Of a stretch of DNA of 64,000 nucleotides, positions 18,263-26,910 are shown piece after piece (position 1 is the first letter of the stretch; each line of letters begins with the position of its first letter). A program made the position numbers and the translations under genes. The DNA is from Xanthomonas euroxanthea (GTDB taxonomy: Bacteria > Pseudomonadota > Gammaproteobacteria > Xanthomonadales > Xanthomonadaceae): positions 463,001-527,000 of the forward strand of contig NZ_UIHB01000002.1 in the NCBI RefSeq assembly GCF_900476395.1, written 5' to 3'. The notes beneath the pieces were generated by a model. That model did not search any database. It saw only the letters and a program-made list of their open reading frames with translations, and had not been told where the DNA came from.

Positions 18263-18278
18263 TGTGAGCCAGATCGCA
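18263..18278 (+). promoter_or_regulatory. Clp/CRP-like site candidate
   Basis: TGTGAGCCAGATCGCA matches TGTGA-N6-TCACA with one mismatch. It lies 164 nt before the receptor gene and downstream of the putative -10, so if it is bound it could repress that promoter or activate a later one. Confidence 0.35.
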
Positions 18279-18441
18279 CGCTGAAGCGCACGTGAAGTCG
18301 GGCAGGTGATCGGCGGCCAAGCCGCCATGCAGTGGGAGGTGGAGCCGGGCGGCAACGTCCGTGTCCTGCACGATCACGTGGCCCGTTGACGGTGCCGCGC
18401 TAACCAGTCTTCCGTCGTCTTGCGTCCTGGGAGGGATTCAG

Positions 18442-21372
18442 ATGTACAAGTTTTCAAGCCATGCCTCGGCAGGGACGGGCGTGCACGCACGTCGTACCCC
18501 GCGTTTGCGTCATTCCGCCATGGCCGTCAGCATCGGGCTGTTGCTCGCCGCACCGGTGTACGCCCAACAGACGCAGTCGCCCCCGACTGCCCCCGCCGGC
18601 AACACTGCCGGCAGCGCGGTGGATCTGGATGCGGTGGAAGTGCGCGGTGTGCGCGCCAGCCTGATCAAGTCGCAGGTGATCAAGCGCGATGCCAGCCAGA
18701 TCGTGGATTCGGTCAGTGCCGAGGACATCGGCGCCTTGCCCGACCGCAGCGTCACCGAGACCCTGCAGCGCGTCAGCGGTGTGACCATCGATCACTTTGC
18801 CGCGCGCAGCGACCCGGACCATTTCTCCGCCGAAGGCAGTGGCGTGATGATCCGCGGCCTGACCCAGGTGCGCGGCGAACTCAATGGCCGCGACATCTTC
18901 AGCGCCGCCAGCGGCCGCGGGCTGAGCTTCGAAGACGTGCCGGCCGAGTTGATGGCCGGGGTGGACGTGTACAAGAACCCCTCGGCGGAAATCATCGAAG
19001 GCGGCCTGGGCGGCACGGTCAATCTGCGCACGCGCATGCCGTTCGACAATCCCGGCCGGATCGTCGGTGGCAATGTCGATTACAACTACGGCGACATGAG
19101 CAAGAAGTACAAGCCGTCGGCCTCGTTCCTGTTCAGCGACCGCTGGAACACCGGCATCGGCGAAATGGGCTTCATGATCGACGTCGCGCACTCGGAGCTG
19201 GCCACGCGCTCGGACGGCATCCAGGTGGAGCCGTACGTGCGGCGCACCGACGAGGCCGTGCTGGCCGGCAGCGGACGCAGCGAGGTGTTCGTGCCGGGCG
19301 GGGTGAACTGGCGTCAGCTGGATTTCGAGCGCAAGCGCGACGGCATCGCGGCGGCGTTCCAGTGGAAGCCCAGCGATGCCACCGAGATCTATGCGCAGTT
19401 CCTGCGCTCGCGCTACGAAATGAACTGGCAGGAGCGCGCCGCGTTCTTCAACGACAGCAACAACAGCATCACGCCGGCGCCAGGCACGACCTTCGACTAT
19501 GACGATCGCGGCGGCTTCCTGCGCGGCTCGCCGGTGTCCAGCTCGTGGCGCGGGGTGCTCACCGGCGACGGCGTGCGCTTCAACACTGACAACCGCTATT
19601 CCGAACAGCGCACCACCACCACCGACATGTCGGTGGGTTTCAGCCACTTCTTCAACGACAACCTGCAGATCAAGGGCGATATGCAGCTGGTGGAGTCGGA
19701 GAACGAACAGCTGGATTTCACCGTGTTCAGTGCGACCTATCTGCCGGGCCTGTCGTATGACGTGTCGGGCAGGTATCCCAGCGTGCAGATCGCCAACCCG
19801 GCCTTCCCCCAGGACCCGTCCAACTACTTCTGGGCGGCGGCGATGGACCACCTGGGCAAGAACCGCGGGCGTCAGCTGTCCACGCGCGTGGATCTGGAAT
19901 ACACCTTCGATGACAGCAGCTGGCTGCGCTTTGCGCGCTTCGGCATGCGCGCCACCGACCGCAACCAGATCAACAAGAATTCCGGCTACAACTGGGGCGT
20001 GATCTCCGACAACTGGGCCGCCATTCCGGGCACCAGCAACGGCCTGGCCAACATGTCCGAGTTCATGACCGACCAGTCGTCGTTGTTCACCTTCTCCGAC
20101 TTCTTCCGTGGCAGCGTGAACGTGCCGACCACGCTGGTGGTGCCCAACAGCGGCCTGGTCAACAACTACGCCTCGGCCTCGCAGATGATCCAGCAGATCG
20201 TGGCGTTGCGCGGCTACGGCTGGGCGCCGGACACCTATCAGCCGCAGGACACCAACCGGCAGCACGAACGCACCCAGGCCGCCTACGCGGCGCTGTACTT
20301 CGGCAACGACGAGGCCTGGGGCGTGCCGGTGGATGGCAACGTCGGCATCCGCGTGGTGCAGACCAAGACCCAGGCCGAAGGCTTCGGCCAGTTCCAGAAC
20401 CTGGCCGGGCTCAATGTCTCGCCGGAACTGCAGGCGCGCTATACCGGGCAATACTTCGAGAACAACTCGCAGGGCAGCTACACCAACGTACTGCCCAGCC
20501 TGAACCTGCGCCTGCGCTTCACCGACAGCCTGCAGTGGCGCTTTGCCGCCTCCAAGGCGATGGCGCGCCCGGACTACACCCAGTTGCAGCCGTATGTACT
20601 GCTCAACGTGGAAACCAACGACGCCGGCCAGGCGACCGATTTTGTCGGCACCGCCGGCAACCCGAACCTCAAGCCGATGGTGGCCAACCAGTTCGACACT
20701 GCGCTGGAGTGGTACTTCGACACCAGCGACATGCTGTACGCCACGCTGTTCTACAAGAAGGTCAAGGACTACTTCTCCACCCAGACCCGCAGCGAGATCT
20801 ACGACAACCGCCCCTGGCTGGTGACACGCCCGTACAACATGGACGAGGGCACCATCCGCGGCGCGGAGCTGGGCTATACCCAGTTCTTCGACCAGTTGCC
20901 GGGCTGGCTGAGCGGGTTCGGCGTCAATGCCAACTTCACCTTCGTCGACAGCCAGGGCGGCGCCAACACCGCCACCGACCCGTACACCAATACCACCGTC
21001 ACCGGGGTCGAGCTGCCGCTGGAAGGCCTGTCGCGGCGCAGCTACAACCTGGCCGGCATCTACGAGAAGGGGCCGTTGTCGCTGCGCCTGGCCTACAACT
21101 GGCGCTCGCGCTACCTGCTGACCACCAGCGATGCGTCCACCCGTCTGCCCACCTGGGCCGACGACTACGGCCAGCTCGATGGCTCGTTTTTCTACCGCTT
21201 CAACGCGCACCTGCAACTGGGCGTGCAGGCCAACAACCTGACCAACACGGTGACCAAGGTGCTGATGGGGCCGACCTCCTACGAAGGCGGTGAAGTGGAT
21301 CCGCGTCTGTATACGCGCTCTTCCTTCGTCAACGACCGGCGCTACTCGCTGGTGCTGCGCATGAACTGGTAA
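18442..21372 (+). CDS. TonB-dependent outer-membrane receptor 1 (xyloglucan locus)
   Basis: A 976-residue receptor of the Xanthomonas/Caulobacter TonB type. The signal peptide ends APVYAQQ (about residue 45), the TonB box/plug runs from AVEVRGVR through SVSAEDIGALPDRSVTETLQ, and a 22-strand barrel ends in a terminal Trp (LRMNW), as needed for BAM recognition. It should import xyloglucan oligosaccharides with ExbB/D-TonB energy. The start at 18442 has GGGAGGG upstream; the leader shares GTCCTGGGAGGGA with receptor 2, a sign of duplicated control regions. A terminator follows, so it is probably a separate transcript from receptor 2. Confidence 0.93.
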   Translation: MYKFSSHASAGTGVHARRTPRLRHSAMAVSIGLLLAAPVYAQQTQSPPTAPAGNTAGSAVDLDAVEVRGVRASLIKSQVIKRDASQIVDSVSAEDIGALPDRSVTETLQRVSGVTIDHFAARSDPDHFSAEGSGVMIRGLTQVRGELNGRDIFSAASGRGLSFEDVPAELMAGVDVYKNPSAEIIEGGLGGTVNLRTRMPFDNPGRIVGGNVDYNYGDMSKKYKPSASFLFSDRWNTGIGEMGFMIDVAHSELATRSDGIQVEPYVRRTDEAVLAGSGRSEVFVPGGVNWRQLDFERKRDGIAAAFQWKPSDATEIYAQFLRSRYEMNWQERAAFFNDSNNSITPAPGTTFDYDDRGGFLRGSPVSSSWRGVLTGDGVRFNTDNRYSEQRTTTTDMSVGFSHFFNDNLQIKGDMQLVESENEQLDFTVFSATYLPGLSYDVSGRYPSVQIANPAFPQDPSNYFWAAAMDHLGKNRGRQLSTRVDLEYTFDDSSWLRFARFGMRATDRNQINKNSGYNWGVISDNWAAIPGTSNGLANMSEFMTDQSSLFTFSDFFRGSVNVPTTLVVPNSGLVNNYASASQMIQQIVALRGYGWAPDTYQPQDTNRQHERTQAAYAALYFGNDEAWGVPVDGNVGIRVVQTKTQAEGFGQFQNLAGLNVSPELQARYTGQYFENNSQGSYTNVLPSLNLRLRFTDSLQWRFAASKAMARPDYTQLQPYVLLNVETNDAGQATDFVGTAGNPNLKPMVANQFDTALEWYFDTSDMLYATLFYKKVKDYFSTQTRSEIYDNRPWLVTRPYNMDEGTIRGAELGYTQFFDQLPGWLSGFGVNANFTFVDSQGGANTATDPYTNTTVTGVELPLEGLSRRSYNLAGIYEKGPLSLRLAYNWRSRYLLTTSDASTRLPTWADDYGQLDGSFFYRFNAHLQLGVQANNLTNTVTKVLMGPTSYEGGEVDPRLYTRSSFVNDRRYSLVLRMNW

Positions 21373-21437
21373 GCGAAGGCCGTCACGGAACTGCTGTGTC
21401 CGGGCTCGCGGAGTTGAGCCCGCTTTTGCCGATCCGG

Positions 21438-21472
21438 CCCGCCGGGTCGGCAATGCCAGACCCGGCGGGTTT
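21438..21472 (+). terminator. Terminator of TonB receptor 1
   Basis: An 11-bp stem CCCGCCGGGTC/GACCCGGCGGG with a 10-nt loop that can itself pair (GGCA/TGCC), followed by TTTGT. Confidence 0.75.
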
Positions 21473-21495
21473 GTCGGGGTTGCTATAGTTTTTAC

Positions 21496-21523
21496 GAATA
21501 GCTTTCCAGGAATATTTCATTGG
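21496..21523 (+). promoter_or_regulatory. Shared 28-bp motif upstream of TonB receptor 2
   Basis: GAATAG (21496-21501), 8 nt, GAATATTTCATTGG (21510-21523). GAATAG and the spacing are the same as in the dgo copy. TTGGTG (21520-21525) and TATGCT (21545-21550) form a possible promoter with a 19-nt spacer, so the motif overlaps the -35 as in receptor 1. Confidence 0.55.
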
Positions 21524-21712
21524 TGTGGCACGACGGCGCCGCCCTATGCTCCGGCCGCAGCCGCTAGGTAAGCCTTGTCAGGATTACCACGCATCGCAAC
21601 CGCCCGGCCTTCCGGTCGTGGGCGGATGCGGGCCAGCACCAACGACGGGCAGGGCGTTCGCGCACCGACCCGCTAAAAAATTAGAAGTACATGCGTCCTG
21701 GGAGGGAGCACC

Positions 21713-24436
21713 ATGTCAGTGCAACATCGCCACATTCCGGCAGGCCGGACTGTGGGTCAGCGTTCGATCCGTGATTTCCGCCGCTCCGCGATGGCCCTCA
21801 GTGTGGCCACGCTGTTGAGCGCGCAGGCCTACGCGCAGGATGCGACCACCACTGCCGCTCCGGCTCAGGATTCCACCACCCAGCAGCTCGACACCGTGCA
21901 GGTCACCGGCACGCGCAGCAGCGTCACCAAGGCGCAGCTGGTCAAGCAGAACGCCGAGCAGATCGTCGATTCGATCGTTGCCGAAGACATCGGCAAGCTG
22001 CCCGACAACAACGTCGCCGAGGCGCTGCAGCGCATCTCCGGCATCCAGATCACGCGCAACTACGGCGAAGGCAGCTCGATCGCCATCCGCGGCCTGACCC
22101 AGGTGCGTACCGAACTCAATGGCCGTGATATCTTCACCGCCAACGATGGCCGTGGCCTGAGCTTCGAGGACGTGTCGGCCGAACTGCTCGGCGGCGTCAA
22201 CGTCTACAAGAATCCCTCGGCCGACATGATCGAAGGTGGCCTGGGCGGCACCGTCGACCTGCGCACGCGCCTGCCGTTCGACTACGACGGCCGCAAGATC
22301 GCCGGCAGCGTCCAGTACAACTATTACGACCTGGCCGACGACGGCAAGCCGGCGTTCTCGGGCCTGTTCAGCGATCGCTGGCAGACCGGCATCGGCGAGA
22401 TCGGCCTGCTGGTGAACTACTCGCAGCAGAAGAGCCCGTTCCGCCAGGACACCATCTCGATTGAGCCGTGGTACACCCAGACCGATCTGCCGGGCTATGA
22501 AGGCCAGGGCGTGTCGGTGCCGCATGGCGCCGGCATCAACACCACCGTCGGCGAGCGTGAGCGCAAGACCGGTGCGTTCGCGATGCAATGGCGTCCCAAC
22601 GATGCGGTGGAGGTCTACACGCAGGTGCTGCGTTCGGAATACGACTTCAGCTGGCACGACTATTCGTTCTTCGCCCTGACCGGCGCCAACCCGATGCAGG
22701 GCCTGCCCGGCATCGAAGTCAACGACCGCAACGAATTCGTCAACGGCTCGTTCCAGAACGTGCCGACAGAGTCCAACACCAGCCTGACCGAGCGGCATTC
22801 GGTGACCACCGATTACTCGCTGGGCGCCAAGTGGACGGTCAACGAGAAGCTGACCCTGAGCACCGACTTCCAGTATGTCGATGCCACCACCACCGGCACG
22901 CGCTACATCCTGTCCACCGGTCAGTCCACCAGTCCGCAGTTCAACGTCGACTTCCGCGGCGACCTGCCGCGCCTGTCGGTGACCGATGCCAGCGGCGCGG
23001 AAGGCTACCTGGCCGACGTCAACAATTACGACGGCTGGCGCTATCACCTGGACAACAAGGACGACAACAAGGGCACCGAGTTCGCCTGGCGCGCCGACAT
23101 GGATCTGGCCTTCGACAGCGACTTCGTGCGCAGCTTCAAGGCCGGTGTGCGCTACACCGACCGCGATGCCGAGACCAAGGGTAATATCTATCGCTTCATG
23201 TGCATCAACAACTGCGCGGGCGCGCCGTTCTCGCAGTTCCCCAGCGTTGGTGTCGTGACCAATCCGATCACCGATTTCTTCCGCGGTGAAAGTCATGCCT
23301 TCGGCCCGACCCTGACCGCCTCCGATGCGGCGGTGGCGAACTATCGGCAGACCCTGGCCACCTTCGGTGCCAGCCCTCTGGAGTTTTCGCCCAACAACAT
23401 CAACGCGCAGACCGAGAAGACCTACGCGGCCTACGGCGTGTTGCGCTTCGGTGTGGACAGCGATTCGATTCCGTTCGACGGCAACATCGGCGTGCGCGTG
23501 GTGCGGACCGAGGTCGGCTCCACCGGCGTGCGTACCGGCACCGACGGCGAGGGCGGCGGCCTGATTCCGGTGGACGCGCAGCAGACCTATACCGACGTGC
23601 TGCCGAGCTTGAACCTGCGCTGGATGCTGAGCGATCAGCTGCAGTGGCGTTTTGCCGCCTCGCGTGGTATCTCGCGTCCCACCTTCGATCGCCTCAACCC
23701 GAACCTGAGCCTGAGCACCGGCACCTCCAACGGCGCCTCGACCTTCACCGGCAGGGCGGGCAACCCCGATCTGGAACCGGTCAAGGCCGATCAGTTCGAC
23801 ACGGCGCTGGAGTGGTATTTCGGCCAGGGTTCGATGATGTACGGCACCCTGTTCTACAAGAAGGTCGAAGGCTTCATCGCCGACAGCGTGTTCAACGAGG
23901 TCTACGATGGTCGCGTGTGGCAGATCACCCGTCCGGTCAATGGCGATGCCGGCAAGATCCGCGGTGCGGAACTGGGCTACACGCAGTTCTTCGACTTCCT
24001 GCCGGGCTGGCTGAGCGGCTTCGGCCTGCAGACCAACTACACCTATGTCGACAGCGAGGCACCGAGCCCCACCGCCACCGACACCAACGGCCAGGCGCTG
24101 ACCGTGCCGCTGGAAGGCCTGTCCAAGAACAGCTACAACGCGATCCTCAGCTACGAAACCTCGCGCTTCCAGGGCCGTGTGGCCTACAACTGGCGCAGCG
24201 ACTGGCTGGTGACTACCGCAGGCAACGGCACCGGCAATCTGCCGGTCTACAACAAGGGCTTCGGCCAGCTGGATGCCTCGCTGCGTTTCAACATCAATGA
24301 TGTGTGGTCGATTTCGCTCGATGGCGTGAATCTGCTCGATACCCGGCGCGAAAGCTACCTGGGGACCGAGTCGCGCTACCGCGACTTCGTGATCAACGAT
24401 CGTCGGTATGGCCTGACCTTGCGGGCCAGCCTGTAG
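21713..24436 (+). CDS. TonB-dependent outer-membrane receptor 2 (xyloglucan locus)
   Basis: A 907-residue paralogue of receptor 1. The signal peptide ends SAQAYAQDA, the plug contains VQVTGTRSSV and SIVAEDIGKLPDNNVAEALQRISGIQI, and the barrel region is aligned throughout with receptor 1 (for example AELGYTQFFD and PGWLSGFG occur in both). It ends in Leu rather than the usual aromatic residue. It likely imports xyloglucan fragments, and having two receptors may widen the range of side chains accepted. The start has GGAGGGAG upstream. No terminator follows; a perfect palindrome separates it from GH74. Confidence 0.93.
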   Translation: MSVQHRHIPAGRTVGQRSIRDFRRSAMALSVATLLSAQAYAQDATTTAAPAQDSTTQQLDTVQVTGTRSSVTKAQLVKQNAEQIVDSIVAEDIGKLPDNNVAEALQRISGIQITRNYGEGSSIAIRGLTQVRTELNGRDIFTANDGRGLSFEDVSAELLGGVNVYKNPSADMIEGGLGGTVDLRTRLPFDYDGRKIAGSVQYNYYDLADDGKPAFSGLFSDRWQTGIGEIGLLVNYSQQKSPFRQDTISIEPWYTQTDLPGYEGQGVSVPHGAGINTTVGERERKTGAFAMQWRPNDAVEVYTQVLRSEYDFSWHDYSFFALTGANPMQGLPGIEVNDRNEFVNGSFQNVPTESNTSLTERHSVTTDYSLGAKWTVNEKLTLSTDFQYVDATTTGTRYILSTGQSTSPQFNVDFRGDLPRLSVTDASGAEGYLADVNNYDGWRYHLDNKDDNKGTEFAWRADMDLAFDSDFVRSFKAGVRYTDRDAETKGNIYRFMCINNCAGAPFSQFPSVGVVTNPITDFFRGESHAFGPTLTASDAAVANYRQTLATFGASPLEFSPNNINAQTEKTYAAYGVLRFGVDSDSIPFDGNIGVRVVRTEVGSTGVRTGTDGEGGGLIPVDAQQTYTDVLPSLNLRWMLSDQLQWRFAASRGISRPTFDRLNPNLSLSTGTSNGASTFTGRAGNPDLEPVKADQFDTALEWYFGQGSMMYGTLFYKKVEGFIADSVFNEVYDGRVWQITRPVNGDAGKIRGAELGYTQFFDFLPGWLSGFGLQTNYTYVDSEAPSPTATDTNGQALTVPLEGLSKNSYNAILSYETSRFQGRVAYNWRSDWLVTTAGNGTGNLPVYNKGFGQLDASLRFNINDVWSISLDGVNLLDTRRESYLGTESRYRDFVINDRRYGLTLRASL

Positions 24437-24507
24437 AACGCGCCGTAGGAAGTGCGTCGCCGGTTCGGCGAGCTGTGCAGGCAGCCCGTCGGACCGGTGT
24501 TTTTCCT

Positions 24508-24527
24508 ATCGACGGCGCGCCGTCGAT
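24508..24527. repeat. Perfect 20-bp palindrome before GH74
   Basis: ATCGACGGCGCGCCGTCGAT is its own reverse complement and lies about 10 nt before the GH74 Shine-Dalgarno (GGAGG). In RNA it would fold into a stem with a tight loop, without a T tract, so it could modulate read-through, mRNA stability or translation of GH74. Confidence 0.6.
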
Positions 24528-24545
24528 CGCAAGGGAGCCGGAGGA

Positions 24546-26804
24546 ATGATCGCTGTAATCGATCCGCCTACTGTGCGCCGCGTTACCGCAGCGATGCGGC
24601 CGGTCCGTGCGTGGCTGGCACTGCTGTTGCTGTTGCCATTTTCGATCCTGCCGCTGCAGGCTGCCGATCCGGCGGTGCAGGGGCCTTACCAGTGGCGCAG
24701 CGTAGCCATTGGCGGTGGCGGATTCGTCACCGGTGTGCTGTTCCATCCCGCCGAGCGCGATCTTGCGTATGCACGTACCGATGTCGGTGGTGCGTACCGC
24801 TGGGATGGGCGCGCGCAGCAGTGGGTGGCGCTGACCGATTGGCTGGGCGCCGACGACTGGAATCTGATGGGGATCGACGCGTTTGCGGTCGATCCTGCCG
24901 ACCCGCAGGCGCTGTATCTGGCTGCCGGCACCTACATGCACGAACGTGCCGGCAATGCCGCGCTGCTGCGCTCGTTCGATCGTGGCCGCAGTTTCGAGCG
25001 TGCCGCGCTGCCGTTCAAACTCGGCGGCAATCAACTGGGCCGTTCCAATGGCGAACGCCTGGCGGTGGACCCGCATGACGGCCGTGTGCTGTTGCTGGGC
25101 TCACGCGATGCGGGCCTGTGGCGCAGCGACGATCGCGGCGCGCACTGGGCGCGGGTGGACGCATTTCCTGCCGAGGCCCTGGCAGGTGCAACCGCGCGCA
25201 ATCATGTCGGACGCGAACAGGCAGTGGGCATTGCCTTTGTCGTCTTCGATGCCGCCAGTGGCCGCGCCGGTCGGCCGACCCCGCGCATCTATGTCGGCGT
25301 GTCCACCGCGCAGACCAGCCTGTATGTTTCCGACGACGCCGGTCGCAGCTGGACGGCAGTGGCCGGGCAACCCAGGGGCCTGCGTCCCAGCCATATGGCC
25401 GGTGGCAGCGATGGGCAGTGGTACCTGAGCTACGGCGACCAGCCCGGCCCGGATCTGATGGCCGGTGGCGCGCTGTGGAAGTACACCCCGGCACTGGCGC
25501 GTTGGAGCGAGATCAGCCCGATCGCGCAGCCGGCCAGCGGCGATGGCTTCGGCTGGGGCGCGGTGGCGGTGGATCCGCAACAGCCGCAGGTGCTGCTGGC
25601 CAGCACGTTCCGCCGTCGTAGCCCGCGCGATGAGCTGTTCCGCAGCGTCGATGGGGGGCGCAGCTGGACGCCGTTGCTGGCCGGCGCGCAGTTCGATCAC
25701 GGCGATGCCCCGTGGACCGCGCACGCCACGCCGCACTGGATGGGCGCGCTGGCGATCGATCCGTTCGACAGCAACCACGCCTTGTTCGTCACCGGCTACG
25801 GCATCTGGGCCTCGCGCAATCTGCAGCAGGTCTCTGCGCAGCAGCCGTTGCAGTGGTGGTTCCAGGATCGCGGGCTGGAAGAGACCGTGCCGCTGGATCT
25901 GCTCAGCCCGATGGCCGGCGCGCATCTGCTCAGCGCACTCGGCGATATCGACGGTTTTCGGCACGACGAGCTGGAACGTGCACAGCTGCAGTACGCCGGC
26001 CCGCGCCTGACCAATGGCGAAAGCATCGACGCCGCCGGGCAGGCCGCGCAGTGGGTGGTGCGCAGCGGCACCGTGCGCGATCGCCGCAACAACGAGATTC
26101 GTGCGCTGTATTCGCGCGATGGCGGCGCGCAGTGGACGGCATTCGCCAGCGAGCCGCCGGCCGGGCAGGGCGCCGGCAACATCGCCATTGCCGCCGATGC
26201 CTCGCAGGTGGTGTGGGCGCCGGACGCCGGCGGCAACTGGCGCACAGCCGATTTCGGCAAGCACTGGCAGCGTGTACAGGGGCTGCCCGAGACCGCGGTG
26301 GCAGTGGCCGATCGCGTCGACGCGCAGCGCTGGTACGCGGTGGATACCGCCAGCGGGCGCCTGTTCGAGAGCCGCGATGGCGCAGCGAGCTTTCGCGACA
26401 CCGGTGCCCAGGTCGGCAGCCCGGCGCGCGACGAGCGTGCGCGTCCGCAGCTGCGCCCGGATCCATGGCGAGCGGGGGTGGTGTATCTGGCCAGCCCCAC
26501 GCTGGGCGTGATGCGCTGGCAGGGCGGGCGTTTGCAGACCTTGTCCAAACCGGACCAGGCGCGTTCGCTGGGCATCGGCAAGGCGTTGCACGCGGGCGCA
26601 CCGCCGGCGCTGTATCTGGCCGGCCGCGTGGATGGGGTGGACGGCGTGTTCCGCTCCGACGACGAAGGCGCGCAGTGGTTGCGCATCAACGACGACGCGC
26701 ACCGGTTCGGCAAGCCGTACAGCGTCACCGGCGATCCGCGCATCCCCGGGCGCGTGTACTTCGCCACCGGTGGGCGTGGCATCTTCTACGGCGATCCACG
26801 ATGA
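24546..26804 (+). CDS. GH74 endo-xyloglucanase
   Basis: A 752-residue secreted protein with a Sec signal ending ILPLQAADP (about residue 40) and two seven-bladed propellers. The family catalytic Asp pair is visible: Asp79 in RTDVGGAYRWD and Asp467 in LGDIDGF, matching the base/acid positions of characterised GH74 enzymes. It cuts the beta-1,4-glucan backbone of xyloglucan outside the cell or at the surface. The start at 24546 is preceded by GGAGCCGGAGG. It is the first enzyme after receptor 2; an acetylesterase gene follows after 106 nt that contain a small ACGGCG/CGCCGT hairpin. Confidence 0.93.
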   Translation: MIAVIDPPTVRRVTAAMRPVRAWLALLLLLPFSILPLQAADPAVQGPYQWRSVAIGGGGFVTGVLFHPAERDLAYARTDVGGAYRWDGRAQQWVALTDWLGADDWNLMGIDAFAVDPADPQALYLAAGTYMHERAGNAALLRSFDRGRSFERAALPFKLGGNQLGRSNGERLAVDPHDGRVLLLGSRDAGLWRSDDRGAHWARVDAFPAEALAGATARNHVGREQAVGIAFVVFDAASGRAGRPTPRIYVGVSTAQTSLYVSDDAGRSWTAVAGQPRGLRPSHMAGGSDGQWYLSYGDQPGPDLMAGGALWKYTPALARWSEISPIAQPASGDGFGWGAVAVDPQQPQVLLASTFRRRSPRDELFRSVDGGRSWTPLLAGAQFDHGDAPWTAHATPHWMGALAIDPFDSNHALFVTGYGIWASRNLQQVSAQQPLQWWFQDRGLEETVPLDLLSPMAGAHLLSALGDIDGFRHDELERAQLQYAGPRLTNGESIDAAGQAAQWVVRSGTVRDRRNNEIRALYSRDGGAQWTAFASEPPAGQGAGNIAIAADASQVVWAPDAGGNWRTADFGKHWQRVQGLPETAVAVADRVDAQRWYAVDTASGRLFESRDGAASFRDTGAQVGSPARDERARPQLRPDPWRAGVVYLASPTLGVMRWQGGRLQTLSKPDQARSLGIGKALHAGAPPALYLAGRVDGVDGVFRSDDEGAQWLRINDDAHRFGKPYSVTGDPRIPGRVYFATGGRGIFYGDPR

Positions 26805-26910
26805 GCGCTGCGTCGCTGCGCGCGTCATCGCGCTGTCTTACCGTGTACGGCGGCGTGCGCCGTCGCATCGCTGCGCGCCGATTGGTCGCGCCGTCCCTGG
26901 AGATCATTGC

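Larger units (their letters stand above)
21373..21712. other. Intergenic leader between the two TonB receptors
   Basis: 340 nt with a terminator (21438-21472), the third copy of the 28-bp motif, a promoter-like pair after it, and the Shine-Dalgarno of receptor 2. No gene is supported. Confidence 0.6.

Noticed and set aside
18385..18405. GGTGCCGCGCTAACC as a possible XylR xyl-box (TGGTAGCGCTAACA)
   Set aside because: The spacing is two bases longer than the known box and the symmetry is poor.
18454..21453. A 999-codon open frame on the minus strand across TonB receptor 1
   Set aside because: It mirrors the receptor codons in a high-GC gene, has no ribosome site or domain, and its composition (Arg/His/Gly/Val) is that of an antisense shadow.
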